DNA from: Centrapalus pauciflorus
Taxonomy: Eukaryota; Streptophyta; Magnoliopsida; Asterales; Asteraceae
Reading direction: 5' to 3'
Length of the DNA: 64,000 bases
Assembly (NCBI GenBank): GCA_020465985.1
Contig: JAANYP010001790.1
Span: 833,501 to 897,500, forward strand
The notes under the pieces are model-generated. The model was not told the origin of the DNA, searched no databases, and was given only the letters and a program-made list of their open reading frames with translations. Of the stretch, positions 24,394 through 36,625 are shown in pieces. Position numbers and translations under genes: made by a program. The stretch's first letter is position 1; every line of letters begins with the position of its first letter.

Positions 24394-24588
24394 GAGTTCA
24401 ACGGAAAACTTATATGCATCGGAAAACCCTGGAACCACTTTATAGCCATTAGATCAGGTGATGCATCACGCAGAAAGTCGATGCATCACGCGGGAATTTG
24501 ATGTATCACGCGGGAATTGTGATACAATTGTGGTGGTGCATGGAGGTATTCCAAGGCTTTTCGATACATGTTGGTTTTTCATTGAACC
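24394..24588. mobile_element. Family II short element with two E2F-like sites
   Basis: Left end gagttcaacggaaaac; right end ggtttttcattgaacc. It has the interior phrase ccactttatagccattagat and two cgcgggaat words (E2F-like sites at 24490-24497 and 24510-24517). It directly follows the microsatellite. Confidence 0.75.
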
Positions 24589-24800
24589 ACCTACACACAA
24601 ACACACACATAGGTTCGAGAGAGTATTGATTCAAAAATTTTCCGTTGCTATTATGGAAGGATTATTTAGAGTTCAATGTTTTAATAAAAAAATCTAGATG
24701 GTAAAATGCTATTTTAAATGAAATCTTTGGTAGGTTGCTTTAATAAAAATCTTACGTAGGTTCCTATTTTGTGCAGAAATTCATATATATATATAGAGGG

Positions 24801-25535
24801 AGGTTCAATTGAGAACTTTTATGCATCGAGGTACAAAAGAACTCATATCAACCATTAGATCAAAAAATTGTATGGATTAGATTAATGGCAAAAGGGTAAA
24901 TAGTTGGACAATTTTATGCAACTTGTGCATTATAGGAACAAACAAGGAATGACATTTTGGGGAATGTGCATACCTCATTAAATTTAATATTTCAACAAAT
25001 AATCAAATAATAAATGCCAAATAAATTCAATTGATACATTTCCAAATTTAACAAAAATTACACAAATTCAAAAAAAAGATGATGGATTTTGATGCATTTC
25101 ATCGTTAATCTTGTTTATCTATGCATCATGTTAAAAAAAGACGCATTTAACAAAAAAAAAATACAAAAATTCATTTATGCATCGTGTTCAACTTGTTCAT
25201 CATTCTTTTATGCATCGTGTTTGTCGTTCATATTCTTTATTGAGCTATGCATCATGTTCAATTTGTTCATCATTCATCTATGCATCGTCATTGTTCATCG
25301 TCCATTTATGCATCATCATTTTTCGTTGTTCATCGTTCATCATCCATCTATGCATTGTCATTGTTCATCATCCATCTATGCATTATCATTATTCATCGTT
25401 CATCATCCATCTATGCATCATGTTCTTCATAATTATCATCGGTTACCTCTCTTGTTCATGTTCATCATCATCGTTGTTTATCGTTATTCTTCGTCTTCAA
25501 ATCACCATCACTAAGAAAATCATGAAGAACACGAT

Positions 25536-25596
<61 letters not shown>

Positions 25597-25798
25597 GAGG
25601 AGGAAAATGAGGAATGTAGTTAATATGAGATTTTAATTCAAAGTGTAAATCTTAATTATCATTTAATGATTTTTAAAAATAAATTAATTATCATGTCTTT
25701 AGTTTTTCCTAAATGCCCTTTGTGCACCCTTGGTGGATTATCCGATGCACAAAAGTGCCTCGAGGTGCCCCGATGCATAAAAATTCTCAATTGAACCT
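24801..25798. mobile_element. Family IV element, about 1 kb
   Basis: The left end gaggttcaattgagaacttt then tatgcatcgaggtac is inverted at the right end (cgatgcataaaaattctcaa then ttgaacctc). Atatatatataga precedes the left end and (TA)n follows the right. The interior is rich in tcatc/atgcatc words and a (GA)n tract. The long frames inside are low-complexity shadows of these repeats. Confidence 0.65.
25530..25592. repeat. (GA)n microsatellite
   Basis: Uninterrupted AG/GA array within the family IV element. Confidence 0.95.
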
Positions 25799-26397
25799 CA
25801 ATATATATATATATATATAAAATACAGATCAATGTAGATAATTATAATAAAAGTATATATTAATTAATTACAAATTATAACCTAATTATAACATATCAGT
25901 TACATCATTTTCGTTTAGTTTTAATCAAATTATCTAGCACAACTTAATTGATTATTATTGAGAAAACTTGGAATTTAATTAGCCGATAATAAATTATTAA
26001 AGAATTCTTTAATTTGGATCAATTTCTTCGAAAAATAAGTCTTTTATGTTGGTGAATATCATTCAAAACTAGACAAAAGTAATGAGAGAGAAATGGATTC
26101 ATAGATTTTGACAAATTACAAATATATAATTAATATAAGTGTTGAATTTGAAAAGAATCATTACACATATATATAAATTAATTGATCGAACATGATAAAC
26201 AAGGATATATTTAATTAAGAGTCCTAATTAATTTGCCACCTTGTCAAAGAATCTAATGTTACAATTGTCATGATCAATTATATGATCAAATTAAAAGAAT
26301 TTGAAGGAATTAATTAACCTAAACAATGGATGATTAACATGATCGATATTAACAAATTAACCCTCATGCATGCTGTGATCATGATTTGAAATGACAA
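25799..26397. other. AT-rich 3' flank of the ZAT5-like gene
   Basis: A short (TA)n at 25800-25820, then AT-rich DNA downstream of the zinc-finger stop codon. This presumably includes its 3' UTR; no specific signal can be assigned. Confidence 0.5.
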
Positions 26398-27129
26398 TCA
26401 ACAAAAGAAGCTAGGTGTTTCCGAAAACACGATGATTTGGTTGTTTGATCCGAAAGGAAACTTGGATTCCATATGATCATCATCCTCGATGGGAGCCGGA
26501 AGATTTAGATCCAACGGCAGTAGGGTTTTGTGTTTCTTGGATTCGGGATATACATCCATAGCTTCAAGTGTATTACAAGTCGTAGTTGTAGTTGTAGTCG
26601 TGATTGATACGGACCGATGTCGCCTCATGTGACCACCTAGTGCTTGACCGGATGTAAATTCCGAACCACAAATCGAACATTCGTGAACCTTGGAAACTTT
26701 GTTGGAACCACATGATAATAAGGGTTTGTTTGGACTTATCAAAAGATCTTTGTGTAGCTTGTTGTGGCTGGCTCTATGGCCACCAAGAGCTTGAAAAGAG
26801 GTAAAACCTCGGTCACATGTTTTGCATTCGTAAACAAATGATTGAGGTGGCAGCGGCGGCGCCACCATGGTTAACGGTTGTGGTGACGGAAGGTGGTGGC
26901 TCTGAGCTGCCAAAAGCATCAAACAATTGGCCATGTCTTGGTCATCGCAGTTGATGTTGGTGAAGTCAATGGAGGTTGTGGTGGGCATGTGGAAGAACCC
27001 GCTAGGGTAGGCTGCCGGAGCACCGCAAGTGGTGGTGGTGGAGGAGGAGGAGGTGGTGGAGGCGGATGATGGTTTTCGACGGTTGGTCCGTTTTCCTCTG
27101 ATGTGGTTTTTCATTTCCTCCATTGTCAT
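26398..27129 (-). CDS. ZAT5-like: ZAT5-like C2H2 zinc-finger transcription factor
   Basis: Intronless, 243 aa, plant C1-2i subclass repressor. In order: basic stretch KRTNRRK (13-19), a likely nuclear signal; DMANCLMLLA (65-74), the L-box type motif; zinc finger 1 with C102, C105, H118, H122 and the plant-specific QALGGH; zinc finger 2 with C151, C154, H167, H171 and QALGGH; EAR repression motif LDLNL (206-210); and a tail ESKFPFGSNNQIIVFSETP resembling the ZAT5 C-terminus. Members bind A(G/C)T-rich promoter sites and recruit TOPLESS-type corepressors, often in stress or development. I chose the ATG at 27129 because the frame further upstream is microsatellite-encoded and has no natural Met. 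A TA array and a short transposon sit about 110-440 bp upstream. Confidence 0.95.
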   Translation of the reverse strand: MTMEEMKNHIRGKRTNRRKPSSASTTSSSSTTTTCGAPAAYPSGFFHMPTTTSIDFTNINCDDQDMANCLMLLAAQSHHLPSPQPLTMVAPPLPPQSFVYECKTCDRGFTSFQALGGHRASHNKLHKDLLISPNKPLLSCGSNKVSKVHECSICGSEFTSGQALGGHMRRHRSVSITTTTTTTTCNTLEAMDVYPESKKHKTLLPLDLNLPAPIEDDDHMESKFPFGSNNQIIVFSETPSFFC

Positions 27130-27232
27130 ATTGAATTCTTGATGAGTTTCCACATATTTGAAGCTAGCTTCTTTTAAAGGTGTATGGGTGGCCGGGTAGT
27201 TGAATAAACAAGCTGAGTTGATACACACACAC

Positions 27233-27333
<101 letters not shown>

Positions 27334-27335
27334 TG

Positions 27336-27572
27336 GGTTCAATGGAGAACCTTCATGCATCGAAGAACCTCCAGGCACCACCTCAAATGCATCACAATTC
27401 CCCCGTAATGTATCATTATTTCCACGTGATGCATCAAATTCTCGCGTGATTCATTGATTTTTACATTATTTCCACGTGATGCATCGATTTTTACGTGATG
27501 CATTTCAGTTTTTCTAGCGATGCATTGTGGTTCTCCAAGATTCTTCGATGCATAAGGTTCTCCATTGAACCC
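27336..27572. mobile_element. Family II short element upstream of the ZAT5-like gene
   Basis: Left end ggttcaatggagaacc; right end ggttctccattgaacc, a perfect 16-bp inverted repeat. The interior carries cacgtgatgcatc repeats and one attccccc (E2F-like) word. (GA)n borders it on the left and (TA)n on the right. Confidence 0.8.
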
Positions 27573-27574
27573 AC

Positions 27575-27577
<3 letters not shown>

Positions 27578-27641
<64 letters not shown>
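27578..27641. repeat. (TA)n microsatellite
   Basis: TA array between a family II and a family I element. Confidence 0.95.
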
Positions 27642-27645
<4 letters not shown>

Positions 27646-27647
27646 AT

Positions 27648-28072
27648 GGTTCGTGTGAGTACCTAAAAAATGCAGAGTACCGTGAGTACCTGTGAACACA
27701 CGGATTTCAGATGTGAACTTGCTCCGAAAAAAAGTTTTTTTTTTGAATTTTTTTTCATATTCATTTAGATACAAATAATATAAGGTTATTCGTAAAAAAT
27801 TATATACATTCACACTTTCTAACATCTTAAAAGTGATGTGAACGTGAAAAAATTCATGTGAACATGCTTAGTTGTGAACACACGTTCACAACAGCAGAGT
27901 TCATGTGAACACACACGTTTCACATAGTTCTAGTGTGTGTTTATGTGTGATTTTTTGCAAATACTCTTGTATTATTAATTTAAACATGATTATGAAAAAA
28001 AATTTCAAAAAAAATGATTTTAAGCGAGGTACCTCCGGTACTCCGCAAAACTAGTGGTACTCATTTGAACCC
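27648..28072. mobile_element. Family I short element, copy 2
   Basis: Same ends (GGTTCGTGTGAGTACC and GGTACTCATTTGAACC) and interior as the copy at 20886, in the same orientation. (TA)n lies on both sides. Confidence 0.8.
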
Positions 28073-28075
28073 AAA

Positions 28076-29437
<1,362 letters not shown>

Positions 29438-29828
29438 TTAATTGTGAGAACCACTGCAAAATGCACAAATTTGTATATCGAATGCATAAGCTTAAAAATT
29501 AAACATATAACTTAAAATCATTATTGGTATTCAATACTAATTAATATCTTAATCTAACATTAAAATATAACCTTTAAAATTTAAATGTATTAATTTATAG
29601 TTTTATACACTTAATGCATAAATTTGAACATTAAATCCACAAAAGTTGTCAAATGCACAAATTCGTACATAAATTGAACAATCGTAATGAGATGCGTAAA
29701 TGTTTACATCAATTATATAAATTTATCAAATTTATAAATTTTAACATCAAATGCATGATTTTATACATTAAATATACAAATTTTAGAGTAGTTCTCACGG
29801 AATTGAGAAGTTCTTACCGGAACCCAAC
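29438..29828. mobile_element. Family III short element (GGTTCCGGTAAGAAC type), copy 1
   Basis: The right end tctcacggaattgagaagtt then cttaccggaaccca and the left part gtgagaaccactgcaaaatg match the copy at 30578. The interior repeats atgcacaaatttgtacat-like words. (TA)n and (TG)n follow. Confidence 0.6.
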
Positions 29829-29833
29829 CATAC

Positions 29834-29836
<3 letters not shown>

Positions 29837-29911
<75 letters not shown>
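29837..29911. repeat. (TA)n then (TG)n microsatellite
   Basis: TA to about 29866, then GT to 29911. The GT part is a perfect alternating tract. Confidence 0.95.
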
Positions 29912-29912
<1 letters not shown>

Positions 29913-29929
29913 ATGGGTGAGATTAATGA

Positions 29930-30577
29930 AATACTATATTAGACCGGGGTACCTAGTACCATATTAAATGAATATTTAATTACAATAAAATGTTAAATTT
30001 CATGTAAAGGTGTAACATACATATGTTCAAAATTGTATTATGATTGACTAGTTCACATCATGTTCATATTCATTACAGCAAAATGTTTAATTTCATAAAA
30101 AAGTGTAATATGCATATGTTCATGCATATTGCACATTTGAACATGTGCATATTACTTTTTTACATGAAACAAAATATTATATTATAATGAACATTTAAAT
30201 AATGTGAATTAGTCAATAATAATGAACGTTCGAACATGTGTATATTGTAGTTTTGCATAATATTTAACATTTTATCGTAATAAACATGTTTATTTAATAT
30301 TGCACTCTGGTACCCAATCTAATATGATTACCTATTGATATTGAATATATATACATAGTGATGTGCATATTACTTTTTTATATGAAATAAAATATTATAT
30401 TATATTGAACATTTAAATAATGTAAAGTAGTCAATAACAATGAATGTTTGAACATGTTTATATTGTAGTTTTGCATAATTTTTATTTTATCGTAATGAAC
30501 ATGTTCATTTAATATGGTACTCTGGTACCCAGTCTAATATGATTACCTATTGATATTGAATATATATACATAGTGAT
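29930..30577. mobile_element. Inverted-repeat MITE with its right half tandemly duplicated
   Basis: Left terminus atattagaccggggtacc near 29935; right terminus ctctggtacccaatctaata near 30306. The arms are inverted copies (gttcatttaatat/atattaaatgaa). The right half plus the flank to tacatagtgatg is repeated with a 219-bp period (30143-30361 and 30362-30577). Confidence 0.7.
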
Positions 30578-30978
30578 GAGTTCCGGTAAGAACCCTTCAA
30601 TTCTGTGAAAACCACTTCAAAGTACACAAATTTACACATCAAATGCACATATTTAAAATTTAAAATTTATAACTTAAAATCATTATTGGTTTCACTCTTG
30701 ATAAAGATCATAATATACCATTAAAATTCCCTGTAAAATTAAATTCATTAAATTATACACTAAATGCACAAATTTTAACATTAAATGCACAAATTTTGTC
30801 AAACACATAAATTTATACACAATGAGACAAATTATCATGAGATGCGTAAATATTTACATGAAATGCATAAATTTTCAAATGCATACTTTTTAGCATCAAA
30901 TGCATAATTTTATACATTAAATGTACAAATTTTTATAGCGGTTCTCACGGAATTAAAGGAATCTTGTCGGAACCCAAT
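30578..30978. mobile_element. Family III short element, copy 2
   Basis: The left end gagttccggtaagaaccctt then caattctgtgaaaacc is inverted at the right end (ggttctcacggaattaaagg then aatcttgtcggaaccca). The interior repeats aaatgcacaaatttt words. Confidence 0.75.
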
Positions 30979-31113
30979 CCTATACACACACACATGGATC
31001 ATATCCATTTTCAACAATTTAGTTATTGTTAATGTTGTGAATGCTTCGTTAGCATAGTTTATAACGCAAAACCAAACACCATCTGTGTATTATAAAAACC
31101 ATTACAAGCATTG

Positions 31114-31533
31114 CTACGACCAAGTCGCTCTTTTAATCCAATAACGAGAGAATGATAAGTTAGCATCGCTTACATAAATCCCATCTGATCTTACCAACCA
31201 ATAACAACGTTGAACAACAAAAATGTTACCGTTAAAACATTCACCAAAGATGAAAAAATTAAAAACACCAACACTTGTATGCATTGATCCCCACCAAAAC
31301 TCGCCTTTACAATATGTGCCAACTCTCGCATTAAACCTCCAATCAAACTCTTGATTAAAACCAAGTGTAGTGTGGTTTCCATCATTATTACAGTCTCGAC
31401 CCGATATTTGAAACACGATATTATCTTCTATCGCGTTGGTGATATACAACCTAAAAGGGATAGCGTTCGGGGTTGAAGCAATACAATATGGCAGCGTTGC
31501 GAGGATGAGAAACGCACAAACTATCAATTTCAT
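31114..31533 (-). CDS. SPH-like: S-protein homologue (plant self-incompatibility S1 family), secreted
   Basis: Intronless, 139 aa. A hydrophobic signal peptide covers residues 1-19 or so (MKLIVCAFLILATLPYCIAS), followed by a small beta-sandwich type domain. Family hallmarks seen: an N-terminal strand PFRLYITNAI, a GFNQEFDWRFN segment (58-68), aromatic YCKGEFWWGS (74-83), FNFFIF (91-96) and the CYWLVRSDGIY block (110-120). Four mature cysteines (48, 75, 99, 110) fit the conserved disulfide pattern. The family encodes small secreted proteins; the poppy member is the female self-incompatibility determinant, while most others have unknown roles, so no specific function is claimed. The frame is intact. 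A TATA-like box lies 36-43 bp upstream. It sits alone among transposons. Confidence 0.88.
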   Translation of the reverse strand: MKLIVCAFLILATLPYCIASTPNAIPFRLYITNAIEDNIVFQISGRDCNNDGNHTTLGFNQEFDWRFNARVGTYCKGEFWWGSMHTSVGVFNFFIFGECFNGNIFVVQRCYWLVRSDGIYVSDANLSFSRYWIKRATWS

Positions 31534-31568
31534 GTTTGATTTGCATAAAGTTGTGGTATTTGTGTGTG

Positions 31569-31576
31569 TTTATAAC
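31569..31576 (-). promoter_or_regulatory. Putative TATA box of the S-protein homologue gene
   Basis: Minus strand reads gttataaaca across this point, about 40 bp before the ATG. If it is used, the 5' leader would be only about 10 bp, so the real start may lie at another box. Confidence 0.35.
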
Positions 31577-31648
31577 GTCTTAATGCATATATTGGGGGGA
31601 GGGGGAATGTATATATGTGTGTGTATATATATATATATATATAGAGGG

Positions 31649-31888
31649 AGGTTCAATGGAAAACCACAATGCACCTGAAAACTTGTGAAAACCGCACTGC
31701 ACCACCACAAATGCATCAAATTCCCCGCGTGATGGATCAAAATCCCACGTGATGCATCAAAAATCCCGCGTGATGCATCAAAATCTCGCGTGATGCATCA
31801 TCTTATTTACGATCATGCCACCGCGTTTTTCATTAAATGCACCAAATCGGACGGTATGTGTAGGCTTCCACAGTTTTCAGATGCATAG

Positions 31889-31889
<1 letters not shown>
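31649..31889. mobile_element. Family II short element, diverged
   Basis: The left end ggttcaatggaaaaccacaa and the right end acagttttcagatgcatagt are imperfectly inverted. Four cgtgatg(c/g)atca repeats lie in the interior (31725-31800). (TA)n arrays flank both sides. It lies upstream of the S-protein homologue gene. Confidence 0.6.
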
Positions 31890-31890
<1 letters not shown>

Positions 31891-31970
<80 letters not shown>

Positions 31971-31978
31971 TAGAGAGA

Positions 31979-32029
<51 letters not shown>
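31891..32029. repeat. (TA)n then (GA)n microsatellite
   Basis: TA array to 31968, then GA-rich array to 32029. Confidence 0.95.
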
Positions 32030-32030
<1 letters not shown>

Positions 32031-33032
32031 TCAGGATAATATTAATATTGGTGTAACAATAATGTTTACATCTCTAGCTTGGATATATGCATTAAATTTA
32101 TTTTAATGACTTTTTTTTGGAACGACATGTTATAGACTCTTGAAAGTTGAAAATATTATTATTACGAGTATAACACAAGTATAGAAAACTATATTATATA
32201 ATTGGATGAAATAAGAAGCCCAACCTATTTTTAGTTGTGTTTGTTTGCTCTTAATTATCAAACTTTTAGGAGGTGTTTGATAGCACTTATCAGGCTTTGA
32301 TAAGATGTTCTATTTTATTCGGTAAGAGAAAAATACTGATAAGTGTGATTGATATGCATAATACATAAGAGTCAACATTCTCTTATTTCTTATCCGGTAA
32401 GTGATTCAAGTGATAAGGGAGTTCAATTGGGTACGTACGTAATTGCTTGTATCGTATTATTATTGATAGTAAGCAGGTGAAACTCTTATCAAACATTTCA
32501 TCTATTACAATATATTTTTCCTTCTTTAATATTGACAAATTAAAAAATAAACAACATAATATAAATTTTGTGTAATTAATTAGAAATATTTTTAAAATAA
32601 ATATGACACGTTCATTTAAGGCTTTAAATTTATAAATCTTTTTTAATTTTAGAAAAATTGTTCTTTTATAAATATTTTAAAATCTTGTAAATAATTAGAA
32701 ATCTTTTTAAATGTTGAAAAGAATTTAAATGTAGTTTAGTTTTAGTTTCAGAAATATTTTTTAAATTATTTCGAAATCTTTTTTAAATATTGTTCGTTTT
32801 AACAATTTATATTTTTTTATTTATTTAGTTAAATGAACAAATGTCGATCTCATTCATTGATAAACGTTCGATAATACGTTTGTTCGTTGGCAAAATACAT
32901 ATTTAATATAATGTTTAAAATTATAATAAATATGATTTGTATTCATTAATATTTAAATGAATGAACATAAACATGTTAAACTTTATAATGAATTAATATG
33001 AACGAGAACATTTGTTCATTTAATACCGGTGA
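32030..33032. other. AT-rich intergenic stretch
   Basis: The phrases ggaggtgtttgatagcactt (32270) and aaactcttatcaaacatttc (32480) may be the ends of a weak Tourist-like MITE, but the inverted match is poor. No gene seen. Confidence 0.45.
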
Positions 33033-33041
33033 AAAAAGAAA

Positions 33042-33589
33042 GGGAAAATGACATCAAATAACTCTGAACTTTCGACTTTGTACACATTTATGTAGTGAAC
33101 TTTTTCTTGTGCACATTTGGTAGTCAAAGTTTCAAAGTTGTTCCAATTTGGTAGTTGGTATACCTGTTAACCGGTTGCTTCCGGTTTCAATGCCTATGTG
33201 GACAATTTTTTAATGACGTGGCTACCCGTTTTAATATTATACCCGGTTTTATCTATGTGGCAACCCGTTTCTTAAAATACTCGGTTATAAACCCGATTCA
33301 TTTTTCATACGATCGATCCAACTTGTAAGAACCGGTAATAAAACCGAGTGATTTTAAAAAAACGGGTTTCCACATAGATAAAACCGGGTATAATATAAAA
33401 ACGGGTAGCCACGTCATTAAAAAATTGTCCACGTAGGCATCGAAACCGGAAGCAACCGGTTAACAGGTACGCCAACTACCAAATTGGAACAATTTTGAAA
33501 TTTTGACTACCAAATGTGCACCAAAAAAAAGTTCACTACATAAATGTGTACAAAGTCAAAAGTTCATAGCTATTTGATGTCATTTTCCC
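33042..33589. mobile_element. Mutator-type MITE with long inverted repeats
   Basis: Ends gggaaaatgacatcaaata and its inverse. The arms of about 240 bp run almost to the centre (loop near 33290-33330). The perfect 9-bp duplication aaaaagaaa lies at 33033-33041 and 33590-33598. A 9-bp duplication with long arms fits the Mutator superfamily. It is non-coding. Confidence 0.88.
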
Positions 33590-34246
33590 AAAAAGAAATT
33601 ACTTGAGCTTTTTGAATTTATAATTATATTTGATGGTTATATACTTATATTGTTCGGAAACAATTAATGGATGATAATTGGATTTTCTAAAAATGATTTG
33701 CTACTTTTTTAATTAAATTGTGAAATAAATTCTTTATTATTTTGATGGATAAATTTAATAAATTATTAACAATCAAACATATGTAGACCACCTCTTACAC
33801 AACAACGTTAAAAATATTATTCCTATTTGAAACTACAATCAGACTTATAAATCATCTCTTATCAATAAGTTAAATGATCAAGTCAATAAAATAATAAAAG
33901 TATGTTGGACTTTCTGTATTTTACCCTAAATATCAGCTACTACTATTTTTGGTAAAATGTATACACTTGCCTCGACTATCTAATTATGCAACAAACGTAT
34001 TACTTACATACGTGTGTAATTAAGATGGTTGCTAAAAACCCATATTTTTAAGATGTTTGGTTGCTAAAAAAAATTATTAAACCCAATTAAAAGCAAAATG
34101 AACAAAATTTAAGTAGAAAGACCTAATAAATGAAAAACTAATGTTTAAGCCATTAATGTAATTTGAAGTTATTAATATATAATGACTTAGAAGGTAAATG
34201 TTGAATAAAATACGTGTTAGTTCAAAACTTCAAATTATTAATTAAG

Positions 34247-34546
34247 GCATAAACATTTTAATGTTTGCTGTAAATAAAAATTAACGGCTATATTTGTAAT
34301 TAAAATATTAGATAACTAGTTTATTACCTGTATTTAATACGGGATATTTAAGTAACTAGATTTAAACATCGGTACTTGAGGATGAAAAGCTTTAATGCAT
34401 AAACATTTTAATGTTTTGCTATAAATAAAAATTAACGGCTATATTTGTAATTAAAATGATAGATAACTAGTTTATTACCCGTGTTTAATACAGGATTTTT
34501 AAGTAACTGGATTTAAACATCGGTACTTGAGGATGAAAAGCTATTA
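34247..34546. repeat. Tandem duplication, 150-bp unit
   Basis: Two adjacent copies starting gcataaacattttaatgttt (34247 and 34397) share aaattaacggctatatttgt and aaacatcggtacttgaggat, with few differences. Confidence 0.9.
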
Positions 34547-34733
34547 TAATAAGTTAAAAGTAAAAGAACCTCTAGTTAGAAATTTTTTTATAAATTAATT
34601 AATAGAAATTATAGGATACACATGTTATATCATCGTTAATCCAAGTAACAGTCTATTCAAACGACATGTGACAAGTAGTTACTCTTATAATAGAATAGAT
34701 AGATATATTATGGTAGGTAAATTCGATACAATA

Positions 34734-34736
<3 letters not shown>

Positions 34737-34804
<68 letters not shown>
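34737..34804. repeat. (TA)n microsatellite
   Basis: Uninterrupted TA array. Confidence 0.95.
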
Positions 34805-34806
<2 letters not shown>

Positions 34807-35528
34807 GTGTGTGTATCATTGCAGAACCTTTTTTTAATTTAGTGCAGAATCGTAGAATCAGTCTACAACATACGATTATAATATAACACTAGGGATAACA
34901 TGATAAATATTCAATTAAGATTAAACTAAGGGTAGTCCACCAAATTTGATTATAAATATAAACCACTATTTTGACTCTTTTAATATTGAATGTATATGCA
35001 GTGTTGCGTATATAACATATTGTTTTACTTCGACATTCAATATTCTGTTATAGTATATTAAATGTATATAATGCGTAATTTTTTTGAAAAAAATATCATA
35101 AACGGTCTGATCGATCTATAAAAAATAAACATTAAATATTTATGTCAAATCTCGAATCATGAATTACAATAGTAATCACATTGTTTAAATATTTATTTTT
35201 AATATATATAAAGTGTTGAATACATGTTATATATGAAATACAATATTAACCACATATGATATGCAATGTTGAATATATAATATAAATTGTTACTTCGACG
35301 TTGAATGATCTCGATATGATTCATCTGGATAAAAAATTTACAAAAAAGAAACACGTAAATTTTTTTTGAAAAAAAATATATGATGACCGGTCTCGTTTTA
35401 AAGAGTATAAAATTCTCGTTTTTATGGTATAATTTTTTTGATTTAAAAATTAATCATATTAATGTTGTTATAATTTAAAGATATATGATTTTTTTTGGTA
35501 ATGTCAATAATTTTGTTATTACCAATAT
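34805..35528. other. AT-rich intergenic stretch
   Basis: Contains loosely repeated phrases (gttgaatatata, ttacttcgac[a/g]ttgaat) but no definable element and no gene. Confidence 0.5.
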
Positions 35529-35537
35529 TTTTCATTT

Positions 35538-36473
35538 GGGAAATTTGTGCAAAAAACCTTAAAGTTGGACCAATTTTTATTGCACAAAAAACCTCTAACA
35601 GGTAAAATCTTCTGAAATTAGGACATTACCTGTTATAATAGGTTACTATGCTTACATGACACACCCGTGACGTCCACATGTTAAACCCGACTTACGTGGC
35701 GCCTACGTGGCACTACATGTATAATTCTTAAACTGAATTTTTGCATAAAAACCCTGAAATTGTTGACTTTTTCGATTAAAAACCTTAACTATTTTTTTTT
35801 CTCACCTCTAACCAACAATCATATTTACCTCTTCTCTTTACCTCTACCTTCGGCAACTCCGATTACTCTATCCCTCTTTATGTTCAATGTTGTTTATTTT
35901 ATGTATGTATGTTTGATTAACTTTTGTCGCTTAATCTTAAATATTAACTGCATTGTGCCGATGGAATCGATTTCGTTTTGTGTTCACGAGTTGCATTTTT
36001 AGGTTCAACTTTATGTTCAATTTCGTTTATTTATGTTCGATTTTAGCTTCTGAATATGATCAGCTAGAGCAGTGAGGTTCGCTAGAGCCTAGAGGGTGGA
36101 AGTTTCATTGGAAAACGAATTCTTTGTTTAATAAATAAAATTTTAATAAATATCCATGTCATCAAAATACAATCAGTAAAGACTCAATTTTAATTATCTT
36201 TGCTGGTTGTAGGTTTTTTATCCAATTAAAAATGATTTGGGGTTTTAATTGAAAAAAGTAACAAGTTGGGGGGTTTTTTACACAAAAATCTATTTCAAAA
36301 TTTTACACGTCATCAAGTTGCAACAGGCTAAACCGGTTGCAAGTCAAATTTTTGGAAAAAAAACCCAAATTTACAAAGTTTTAACCGGTTGGATTTTTTT
36401 GTACAATGAAAAATGGTTTGGGGTTTTAATCGCGAAAATGATCCAATTTATAGGTTTTTTGCGCAATTTCCCC
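35538..36473. mobile_element. Mutator-type non-autonomous element, 0.94 kb
   Basis: The left end gggaaatttgtgcaaaaaac and the right-end reverse complement ggggaaattgcgcaaaaaac are inverted repeats. The perfect 9-bp duplication ttttcattt lies at 35529-35537 and 36474-36482. The interior has further inverted segments such as ggggttttaat. No transposase frame is visible. Confidence 0.85.
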
Positions 36474-36625
36474 TTTTCATTTTTATCCTTCAATAAATAA
36501 ATATTATGAATATCTATATTTTTTTCAGTAATTCCATACTTGGTCCTTCTATTCAAGACTATTAGATTAATCTAATTTATTACGATATCGATTCTGTAGT
36601 TCTACACTAAATTTTGATTCTACAA

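Noticed and set aside
25089..25623. Overlapping His/Ser-rich frames
   Set aside because: Repeated ttcatc/atgcatc and (GA)n inside a transposon; no domain and no coding bias.
32270..32500. Tourist-like MITE
   Set aside because: The proposed ends pair over only about ten bases and no TTA/TAA duplication is present.
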